DNA from: Clostridia bacterium
GTDB taxonomy: Bacteria > Bacillota > Clostridia > Oscillospirales > Oscillospiraceae
DNA: 8,512 nucleotides
Direction: 5' to 3'
Assembly: GCA_003245395.1 (NCBI GenBank)
Contig: QKDF01000187.1
Coordinates: 1 to 8,512, forward strand
Each line of letters begins with the position of its first letter. The first letter of the stretch is position 1. Shown here piece by piece: positions 1 to 5,867 of the stretch. The notes below the pieces were generated by a model, which saw only the letters and a program-made list of their open reading frames with translations, did not search any database and had not been told where the DNA came from. Both the position numbers and the translations under genes were made by a program.

Positions 1-4
1 AGTA

Positions 5-38
5 AAAATGATTGCCTGCTTTTGCAGGATGGATACTG
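5..38. repeat. Split direct repeat, copy 1
   Basis: AAAATGATTG (5-14) is followed after 12 nt by GGATGGATACTG (27-38). The same two blocks in the same order and almost the same spacing recur at 133-165. Within this copy the spacer forms a small perfect hairpin, CCTGC-TTTT-GCAGG (15-28), which copy 2 lacks. The blocks start 22 nt apart, about two helical turns, which would suit a dimeric DNA-binding protein. The repeat is seen directly; the binding role is inference. Confidence 0.6.
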
Positions 39-84
39 GCGTGCGAATTAAAAAAATAGTCAAAAAACATGCGGAAAGCGTTCC

Positions 85-103
85 TAATATTGGAAAAATA
101 TTA
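85..103. repeat. AT-rich inverted repeat in the upstream region
   Basis: TAATATT (85-91) and AATATTA (97-103) are perfect inverted arms separated by GGAAA. An overlapping pair, TTCC (81-84) and GGAA (92-95), shares part of it. It lies between the two direct-repeat copies in a stretch rich in A-tracts (50-56, 62-67, 94-98, 123-127). It could be a protein site or simply bent, easily melted DNA; AT-rich DNA yields such arms by chance fairly often. Confidence 0.4.
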
Positions 104-132
104 AATTATCGGAGAAATATGTAAAAATATTC

Positions 133-165
133 AAAATGATTGTTGATTGATTGGGATGGATACTG
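133..165. repeat. Split direct repeat, copy 2, over the promoter
   Basis: AAAATGATTG (133-142) and GGATGGATACTG (154-165) repeat the blocks at 5-14 and 27-38, 127-128 bp downstream, with an 11-nt instead of a 12-nt spacer. This copy spans the -35 hexamer and the spacer of the predicted promoter, the usual place for an activator touching RNA polymerase. Only the two blocks match and the spacers are unrelated, which argues for selection on the blocks rather than a recent simple duplication. Confidence 0.6.
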
Positions 166-171
166 TATGAT
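143..171 (+). promoter_or_regulatory. Predicted sigma-A promoter of the mtnKA operon
   Basis: A -35 element TTGATT (143-148) is separated by 17 bp from a -10 element TATGAT (166-171), which matches five of six consensus bases. The A/T-rich stretch at 121-136 sits where an UP element would contact the RNA polymerase alpha subunits. The predicted start near 178 leaves an untranslated leader of about 130 nt before mtnK. A second TTGATT at 147-152 would give a 13-bp spacer and is disfavoured. Confidence 0.6.
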
Positions 172-184
172 TCTGGAGAATCAT
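167..184. promoter_or_regulatory. Palindromic operator candidate over the -10 and start
   Basis: ATGATTCT (167-174) and AGAATCAT (177-184) are perfect inverted arms around a two-base GG centre. A dyad this compact is more typical of a dimeric repressor site than of a terminator or RNA hairpin, since two bases are too few for a loop. It overlaps the -10 hexamer and the predicted start, so a bound protein should block initiation. The protein that binds it cannot be named; AraC proteins usually prefer direct repeats. Confidence 0.5.
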
Positions 185-188
185 GAAA

Positions 189-284
189 GCAGCTCATGAC
201 GCTGCAAGGACTTGAAAACTCCCGAGATCTGAATTTTGTCTGCAATCAGAATAGAGGGCGGTTCGGCAGAAGCTCCGCCTGATT
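189..284 (+). promoter_or_regulatory. Structured leader of the mtnK transcript
   Basis: Two stem-loops can be drawn by eye. The first is GCAGC (189-193) with GCTGC (201-205). The second is GGCGG (257-261) with CCGCC (275-279), extended by AATCA (244-248) with TGATT (280-284) across an 8-nt bulge. TCAGA (246-250) can pair instead with TCTGA (228-232), so the lower part has two exclusive folds. CTCC at 219-222 and 273-276 could pair with GGAG in the mtnK ribosome binding site (295-303). No known riboswitch core was recognised, and no U-run follows the hairpins. Confidence 0.3.
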
Positions 285-309
285 TGTCCCCGATGGAGAG
301 GAGATTAAC

Positions 310-1515
310 ATGTCTGCGTTCAGTCAGTTCTTTTTGATGCGTGCCGAGGACGTAAGGCACTATGCAGTGGAGGTACTGCATTTTTTTTCGCCCGACGACG
401 AGATTCGATGCGAGGAAATCGGCGACGGGAATATCAACTATGTTTTCCGGGCGTGGACGGAAAAAGACGGCCGCTCCGTGGTGGTCAAACAGGCCGATCA
501 GTTTCTGCGCTCCTCCGGCCGCCCGCTGGATATTCACCGCAATAAAATTGAGGCGCAGACTCTGATGCTGGAAAAGAAACTTGCGCCGGACTATGTCCCT
601 GCGGTCTACCACTATGACGAGACGATGGCGGCCCTGGCCATGGAGGATATTTCCACATACAAAAACCTGCGGAAAGAGCTGGCGGAAAACAGGGTGTATC
701 CCCATTTGAGCGAAAACCTCTCCGCTTTTTTAGCCGCCACGCTGCTGCCGACCACGGATCTGGTGATGGACCGGCAGGAGAAAAAGCGGCAGGCACAATT
801 TTTCACGAACCCGGAACTGTGCGATATCACGGAGGATTTGGTTCTGACGGAGCCCTACGACAACTATAAAAATCGCAACATCGTTACGCCGGGGAACGAA
901 GCCTTCGCAGAGGAATTTTTGTACGGTGACGACGAACTGAAGGCAGAGGTAGCAAAGCTGCGCAACGGCTTTATGAACAATGCCCAGGCGCTGCTTCACG
1001 GCGACCTGCACTCCGGTTCCATCTTTGTCAACGAAACGGGCATCAAGGTCATCGACCCCGAGTTCGCCTTCTACGGCCCCATGGGCTATGATATCGGCAA
1101 CGTGATCGGAAACCTGTTTTTCTCCTGGGCGAACAAAGCCTTCACCATGCGGTCGCAGGCACAGGCCATCGCCGCGCTGGAGGGGACTATTTGCGAGCTG
1201 TACGATCTGACCCGGTCAAAGCTGGAGAAGGAATACGAGGAGCTGGTGACATTTCCGCTCTACCGGGTGCCGGCGTTCCGAAAAGACTATCTGGACGGCG
1301 TGATGGCCGATTCCCTGGGCTATGCGGGCACCGAGATCATCCGCCGGGTGGTGGGGGATGCCAAGGTGGCGGAACTAACCGGCGTGGAGAACCTTGAACA
1401 GCGCATCCTTATGGAACGGGCGCTGCTGAAGCTGGGCATTACCCTAATCAAACAGCGGGCTGTGATCTGTTCCGGCAGAGGATTGACGGAGCGGTTCCGC
1501 CTGATTTTGGCATGA
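310..1515 (+). CDS. mtnK: S-methyl-5-thioribose kinase
   Basis: This is a cytoplasmic kinase that uses ATP to convert 5-methylthioribose to 5-methylthioribose-1-phosphate in methylthioadenosine salvage. The 401 residues match the usual MtnK length and the aminoglycoside-phosphotransferase-like fold. Visible motifs are the nucleotide loop GDGNINYVFR (38-47), VVVK with the ATP-binding Lys60, the catalytic loop HGDLHSGSIFV (230-240) with Asp232 as the likely base, and the metal-binding DPEF (249-252) followed by YGPMGYDIGN. The ATG at 310 is preceded by GGAGAGGAG (295-303) at 6 nt. The stop overlaps the ribosome binding site of mtnA, indicating co-transcription. The family kinase can act on MTR and, in some bacteria, on related 5-deoxypentoses such as 5-deoxyribose; the sequence does not settle this. 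The family call is firm. Confidence 0.95.
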   Translation: MSAFSQFFLMRAEDVRHYAVEVLHFFSPDDEIRCEEIGDGNINYVFRAWTEKDGRSVVVKQADQFLRSSGRPLDIHRNKIEAQTLMLEKKLAPDYVPAVYHYDETMAALAMEDISTYKNLRKELAENRVYPHLSENLSAFLAATLLPTTDLVMDRQEKKRQAQFFTNPELCDITEDLVLTEPYDNYKNRNIVTPGNEAFAEEFLYGDDELKAEVAKLRNGFMNNAQALLHGDLHSGSIFVNETGIKVIDPEFAFYGPMGYDIGNVIGNLFFSWANKAFTMRSQAQAIAALEGTICELYDLTRSKLEKEYEELVTFPLYRVPAFRKDYLDGVMADSLGYAGTEIIRRVVGDAKVAELTGVENLEQRILMERALLKLGITLIKQRAVICSGRGLTERFRLILA

Positions 1516-1528
1516 GAGGAGGCGGCAT

Positions 1529-2581
1529 ATGAAACGAATGGACGAGGACATGCCGTTCCTCCTGCAATACGAGCATGTGGCGTGGTACGAGGATGGCAGG
1601 GTGCGGATTCTGGATCGGCGGGTCTATCCCACGGAGGTTCGCTTTGTGGAGTGCACCGCGTATCACGAGGTGGTGCAGGCCATTGCGGACATGGTGACCC
1701 AGAGTGCGGGGCCGTACACTGCGGTGGGCATGGGAATGGCGCTGGCGGCTTACGAAGTGCGGGAAAAAGGAAAAACCGAACAGATTGCTTTTTTAAGGCA
1801 GGCGGCACATGATCTGGCTCACGCTCGGCCCACCACTGCCAACCGCTACGGAATCATTACGGAGCACTGCGCCCAGGTGGCCGAGGCGGCGCTGGAGGCG
1901 GGAGCAGACCCAGTGGAGGCCATCGTGGAAGCGACGGTGGAGTCTTTGAACCGCCGGTACGGCACCATGCAGATCGTAGGCGATTATCTGGCAGATCTGA
2001 TCCCCAACCGCGGCACCATTCTGACCCAGTGCTTCGGAGAGACGATTGTGGGCACCGTTATGCGGGCCGCCCGGCGAACCGGGAAGGACTTCCGGGTGTT
2101 CTGCGCGGAGACGCGCCCTTATCTCCAGGGTGCGCGCCTGACGGCCAGCTGCTTTGCTCAGATGGGTTTTGACACCACCGTCATTACGGACAACATGGTG
2201 GCTTATGCCATGGAGCGGGAGGGCATCGACCTGTTCACCTCCGCCGCGGATACCATTGCCCGGGACGGACACATCGCCAATAAAATTGGGACATTTCAGC
2301 TCGCCATTCTGGCGAAGCACTTCGGGATTCCTTATTTCGTCACGGGGGTTCCGGACGGCGACAAACAGGGGGCGGAGGATATTGTCATTGAGATGCGCGA
2401 CCCGGAACAGGTGCTCAGCTATCGGGGAATCCCCAATACGGTGCCTGGGGTCAAGGCGATCTATCCGTCATTTGACGTGGTGCCGCCGCATCTGATCTCC
2501 GGCGTGGTAACGGATCAGGGAGTATTTGTTCCCGATGCTCTCCGCCACTATTTCGACCGGGAGCCAAAGACATTTTATTGA
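1529..2581 (+). CDS. mtnA: S-methyl-5-thioribose-1-phosphate isomerase, divergent
   Basis: The product is a 350-residue member of the MtnA/eIF2B-alpha-like isomerase family, which converts the MtnK product to methylthioribulose-1-phosphate. Seen in order: ARPTTAN (99-105, Arg100), LTQC with the likely catalytic Cys168, AETRPYLQGARLT (193-205, Gln200), VITDNMVAYAM (218-228), AADTIARDGHIANKIGT (239-255) with the likely catalytic Asp241, and PSFDVVPPHLISGVVT near the end. The canonical VRGAPAIG loop is replaced by TQSAGPYTAVGMG around 57-69, and the usual CNAG after the Cys is CFGE. The substrate may therefore differ slightly from MTR-1-phosphate, but pairing with mtnK supports the role. The ATG at 1529 has AGAGGAGG (1515-1522) 6 nt upstream, overlapping the mtnK stop. 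ATG codons at 1538 and 1550 are possible but lack this site. Confidence 0.87.
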   Translation: MKRMDEDMPFLLQYEHVAWYEDGRVRILDRRVYPTEVRFVECTAYHEVVQAIADMVTQSAGPYTAVGMGMALAAYEVREKGKTEQIAFLRQAAHDLAHARPTTANRYGIITEHCAQVAEAALEAGADPVEAIVEATVESLNRRYGTMQIVGDYLADLIPNRGTILTQCFGETIVGTVMRAARRTGKDFRVFCAETRPYLQGARLTASCFAQMGFDTTVITDNMVAYAMEREGIDLFTSAADTIARDGHIANKIGTFQLAILAKHFGIPYFVTGVPDGDKQGAEDIVIEMRDPEQVLSYRGIPNTVPGVKAIYPSFDVVPPHLISGVVTDQGVFVPDALRHYFDREPKTFY

Positions 2582-2640
2582 GGAGCTGCCGGTTCGGACG
2601 GAAGAGAAGGTTTGCGAAAAAAATTAATCTGATATATGTG

Positions 2641-2663
2641 TTCCCGCAAAAATCGGGTACAAT
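2641..2663 (+). promoter_or_regulatory. Weak promoter candidate and dyad before the AraC gene
   Basis: TACAAT (2658-2663) matches five of six bases of a -10 element, but the region 16-18 bp upstream (TATGTG at 2635-2640) is a poor -35, as expected if an activator is needed. An inverted repeat, CCCG (2643-2646) and CGGG (2654-2657), sits in the spacer. The 112-nt gap after mtnA contains no convincing terminator, so read-through from mtnKA is also possible. Confidence 0.3.
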
Positions 2664-2693
2664 CCTTTTAGAGCAGATTGTGGAGGCCATGTT

Positions 2694-4358
2694 ATGGAAT
2701 GGGCGAAAGAAAAGATCAAGCAGGTTTTGGACACTTTTTTTAAGTGTTCAGGAGTAGAAGCATTTTATTTGGATGACAAGATGAATGCGGTTTCCTGCCG
2801 CTTTTCGCCACATATGTACGAAGATTTTATCAGGTTCAGTCAGGGCAGCATTGAGGAATTCCTCCGCAAGGCATTCCAGAGTGAGACGTCCGACGGGTAC
2901 GTTTTTTATACGTACGTTTTGGGGGATAATCTTTTCTGTAATATTGTGATTTTAGGAGGGGAAACGTCCCAGCCCGGTGCGATCATTACCCAGCCGGTTC
3001 TGCTCAACCGACTCAGCGGCATCGAGTTGGATACATTGATCAAAAATGCCAGAACAGCACCGGATGAGCAGGATTCCTATAAGCATGCACTTCTGCGGAC
3101 GCCGATTGTCTCCTATGACCGGCTCATGCCGATGGGAGAGATGCTCAGCCGTCTTGCACAATCCCTGTCCGATGTGAGAGAAGTCCGGCAGATCATGAGA
3201 GGCGGAAAAATCAACGCCTCCTTCCATCAGATGCTTCAGCCCAGCACACTGCCCAATCGGGCAATCCGGACTGCAATGACAGAAAATTATGACGCATATG
3301 GTACCTATCTCAAGCTGAAAGAGTGCATTGGAAAGGGAGATTCTTCCGGGCTGTTGGACGCGATAAGAGACTTTAATCCCGGAACCGTGCCCATGGATCA
3401 GCTTGCCGATGACAGTTTTACCAGATCGCTGAAAAACAGCTCGATCAAGGTGTGTGCCATGTGCAGTTACGTCGCTATCGAGGCCGGGGCCCCCTATGCA
3501 AAGGCAATTCACCTCGCCGATGAGTTTATCAACAAGATCGAAGCGCATGAAAATGTCAACGAAATTTATGAATTGATGAAAGCGGCGCTTCTGGCATTTA
3601 CACGGGTTGTCGCGGTTACGCGGATTACAGCGTATTCAAAGCCTGTCCGGATGTCTCTGGAATATATGGAAAATCATTTTAAGGGAAAAATTTCCCTGGA
3701 ACTTTTGGCCAAGGAGGCCAATCTCAGTCCCGCGTACCTTTCAAAGCTGATCAAGACGGAAACCGGGCTAAGCCTGCCCGATCATATCAATAAAATCAGA
3801 ATCGAGGAGAGCAAGAGAATCCTTTTGACCTCTAATTCCGGCATCGGAGAACTGGCCGAATTGGTGGGATATACGTACAGCAACCACTTTGCCAAAATGT
3901 TTAAAAAATTTACGGGCATGACGCCTTCCGAATTCAAAAAAACCATTTTGTCAGAGGAAGAAGAACACAGCGATATGGAGGAGATGCGCCGAATTATATT
4001 CGGCGAACTCAGCCGTACATTGTCCATATTCCCGGGGATCTTTGATGTGGGCAGACTGGTAGACCCGAATACCAAAACCTTCTGGATGGAGCATAAAAAC
4101 GGAAGAGCTGTCCAGGGAACCTGCTACGACTTCTGGGGAAAAAGAAAATCTTGTGACCGGTGCATTTCTCAGATGGCATATGATCAGAATGTTCCTTTTG
4201 TAAAGTTTGAAGCAAAAGAAGGCAGTACTTTCTTCGTGATTGCGGCGCCCCTGATGGTTTCCGGGCACAGATATGTCCTGGAGCTTTTGAAAAATACTTC
4301 GCAGCATTTTTTTGACTGTACTGGGAAGAACTACCCCGCCTGCGGAGAGGATACCTGA
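2694..4358 (+). CDS. AraC-family regulator with C-terminal Cys-bearing PAS-like domain
   Basis: This is a predicted cytoplasmic DNA-binding regulator of 554 residues, about twice a typical AraC protein. Residues 1-130 form an unassigned alpha/beta N-terminal domain that includes NIVILGG and PGAIITQPVLL. Residues 131-310 are mainly helical. The AraC double helix-turn-helix lies at about 315-418: helix set one ISLELLAKEANLSPAYLSKL, set two IGELAELVGYTYSNHFAKMF followed by the signature TGMTPSEFKK. After it, residues 440-540 look like a PAS-type sensor (FDVGRLVDP at 450-458; YVLELLKNTS at 527-536) with a cysteine cluster at 477, 487 and 490 (CYDFWG, SCDRC) and Cys541 and Cys550 near the end. A sensor placed after the HTH is unusual. 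The ATG at 2694 has TGGAGG 7 nt upstream; an ATG at 2689 is out of frame. The gene is visibly more AT-rich than its neighbours. Its ligand and targets are unknown. Confidence 0.88.
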   Translation: MEWAKEKIKQVLDTFFKCSGVEAFYLDDKMNAVSCRFSPHMYEDFIRFSQGSIEEFLRKAFQSETSDGYVFYTYVLGDNLFCNIVILGGETSQPGAIITQPVLLNRLSGIELDTLIKNARTAPDEQDSYKHALLRTPIVSYDRLMPMGEMLSRLAQSLSDVREVRQIMRGGKINASFHQMLQPSTLPNRAIRTAMTENYDAYGTYLKLKECIGKGDSSGLLDAIRDFNPGTVPMDQLADDSFTRSLKNSSIKVCAMCSYVAIEAGAPYAKAIHLADEFINKIEAHENVNEIYELMKAALLAFTRVVAVTRITAYSKPVRMSLEYMENHFKGKISLELLAKEANLSPAYLSKLIKTETGLSLPDHINKIRIEESKRILLTSNSGIGELAELVGYTYSNHFAKMFKKFTGMTPSEFKKTILSEEEEHSDMEEMRRIIFGELSRTLSIFPGIFDVGRLVDPNTKTFWMEHKNGRAVQGTCYDFWGKRKSCDRCISQMAYDQNVPFVKFEAKEGSTFFVIAAPLMVSGHRYVLELLKNTSQHFFDCTGKNYPACGEDT

Positions 4359-4359
4359 T

Positions 4360-4395
4360 GCCGCCGAATCCGGCGGGAAAAATGGTGTCGGCGGC
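4360..4395 (+). promoter_or_regulatory. Two mutually exclusive GC-rich hairpins between the AraC and VWA genes
   Basis: CCGCCG (4361-4366) can pair with CGGCGG (4371-4376) across a four-base loop. Alternatively GCCGCCGA (4360-4367) can pair over 8 bp with TCGGCGGC (4388-4395). Both lie just after the regulator stop. The bases after the first stem are A-rich, not T-rich, so this is not a classical + strand terminator. It may stabilise, process or attenuate the transcript reaching the VWA gene, or simply be GC-rich chance. Confidence 0.35.
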
Positions 4396-4436
4396 GAGAA
4401 TTTGCGCGGCATTATGCGGGAATAGGCGGATCGGAA

Positions 4437-5855
4437 ATGAACGACAATGTCAAAGAATTTCAGAGGGTGGATGCGCTGGCGCGGGAGATTCTCACCCTGT
4501 CCAGAAATACGCTGCTGGTCAACCTGCGGTTCCTGGATATGGCGCTGAGTCAATTTGAATTCGTCTCCTATCCCGGGACACTGGCGACAGATGGAGCGCA
4601 TCTGTTTTACGATACGTTCTATGTCCTTGCATCCTATAAGGCGGAGCGGGGGAGAGTGGTGCGGGATTACCTGCACATCGTTCTTCACTGTGTATTCCGC
4701 CATCTGTTCACCGGGCCGGACGTGGATCGCAGACGCTGGGATCTGGCCTGTGACATTGCCGTGGAGAGCGCCGTCAATGATTTGGCGCTGCCGGGAGGCG
4801 AATGCCGGCGGCAGGCTTTGCAGCAGGAGACGCTCCGGGAACTTCGGGAAACGGTGCATCCGATGACTGCGGAGAAGCTTTACCGTTATTTTGCAGACCA
4901 AAATCTGACCGACGAGGAGATCGCCCGACTGCGGGAGCCGTTTCTGGGGGATGACCATCGGGCCTGGTATTTGCCGGTACAGGGCGGCGGAGCGCCCGGC
5001 GAGGGGAAGGAATCTTCACAGTCCGGCCACACTGCGGTCCGTACGCAAAGAGGCAAAAACAGCCGGGGACGCAGTATGCAGAGCCGCGGCGATGCTGCTC
5101 CCGGCTCGCAGGGGAAACCGAGGGAGCTGGAGCAGACCTGGAAAGACATCAGCGAACGGATGAAGGTGGACCTGGAGACCATGCCGGTGCTGTACGGGAG
5201 CCGAACAAAGGGCCTGATGCAGGAGCTGCAGGCGGTGACCCGGGAGGAATACGACTATGGGGACTTTTTGCGGCGGTTCACCACGCTGGGCGAGGTCGTG
5301 CAGGTGAACGACGAGGAGTTTGACTATATTTTCTACACCTACGGACTGCGGCTGTACGGAAAAATGCCGCTGGTGGAGCCGCTGGAATACAAGGAGGTCA
5401 AGCGCGTCCGCGAATTTGTCATCGCCATCGATACCTCCGGTTCCGTCAGCGGGGAGCTGGTGCGGAAATTCGTTTCCAGAACCTACGACATCCTGAAGCA
5501 GCAGGAGAATTTCTTTACGAAAATCAACCTCCATATTGTTCAGTGCGACGCACAGATCAAAGAGGATCGGAAGATTACGGGGCCGGAAGCGTTTGAGGAA
5601 TATCTGAAAACCATGGAGCTGCGGGGTGCCGGCGGTACGGATTTCCGGCCAGTGTTCCGCTATGTGGATGAGCTGATCCGTGGAGGCGAGTTCACAAATC
5701 TGAAGGGCCTGATTTATTTTACGGACGGGCTTGGTGCTTTCCCAGAGCAGCCGCCCGCGTATGATACCGCCTTTGTCTTTGTCAGCGACACGTACGCTGT
5801 GCCGGAGGTGCCGGTCTGGGCGATCCGGCTGGTGCTGCAGAGCGAGGAGATTTGA
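4437..5855 (+). CDS. VWA domain protein with zincin-like N-terminus (DUF2201-like)
   Basis: The 472-residue protein has two parts. The N-terminal ~170 residues resemble the putative metallopeptidase region of DUF2201 proteins: the motif HIVLHCVFRH (80-89) has the HxxxHxxxxH spacing but Ile replaces the catalytic Glu of HExxH, followed by WDLACDIAVE (101-110). Residues 182-230 are a Gly/Ser/Gln/Arg-rich linker. The C-terminal VWA-like domain (about 325-470) keeps a full metal-ion-dependent adhesion site: AIDTSGSVS (330-338; Asp332, Ser334, Ser336), GGTD (399-402; Thr401) and FTDG (428-431; Asp430). No signal peptide or membrane span is seen, so it is cytoplasmic. Such proteins are commonly encoded beside MoxR-type ATPases, as here, and probably act as their partner. 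The ATG at 4437 has AGGCGGA (4424-4430) at 6 nt. Peptidase activity looks unlikely. Confidence 0.85.
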   Translation: MNDNVKEFQRVDALAREILTLSRNTLLVNLRFLDMALSQFEFVSYPGTLATDGAHLFYDTFYVLASYKAERGRVVRDYLHIVLHCVFRHLFTGPDVDRRRWDLACDIAVESAVNDLALPGGECRRQALQQETLRELRETVHPMTAEKLYRYFADQNLTDEEIARLREPFLGDDHRAWYLPVQGGGAPGEGKESSQSGHTAVRTQRGKNSRGRSMQSRGDAAPGSQGKPRELEQTWKDISERMKVDLETMPVLYGSRTKGLMQELQAVTREEYDYGDFLRRFTTLGEVVQVNDEEFDYIFYTYGLRLYGKMPLVEPLEYKEVKRVREFVIAIDTSGSVSGELVRKFVSRTYDILKQQENFFTKINLHIVQCDAQIKEDRKITGPEAFEEYLKTMELRGAGGTDFRPVFRYVDELIRGGEFTNLKGLIYFTDGLGAFPEQPPAYDTAFVFVSDTYAVPEVPVWAIRLVLQSEEI

Positions 5856-5867
5856 GGGAAGTGTTTG

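Noticed and set aside
15..28. CCTGC-TTTT-GCAGG hairpin as a terminator of an upstream gene
   Set aside because: The stem is only 5 bp and is not followed by a T-run. No gene end is visible at the left edge.
178..309. SAM-I (S-box) riboswitch before mtnK
   Set aside because: Expected from Firmicute mtnKA operons, but the conserved core around CCGGCAACC and the kink-turn bases are absent, and there is no terminator hairpin with a U-run.
181..705. 174-codon - strand frame over the leader and the start of mtnK
   Set aside because: Antisense to a confidently identified kinase and its control region, with no family resemblance.
4358..4558. 66-codon + strand frame between the AraC and VWA genes
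   Set aside because: It overlaps the VWA start in another frame and has no good ribosome binding site. The VWA start at 4437 is well supported.
3951..4958. 335-codon - strand open frame
   Set aside because: It crosses from the AraC gene into the VWA gene in antisense, with no recognisable motif. The + strand genes explain the region.
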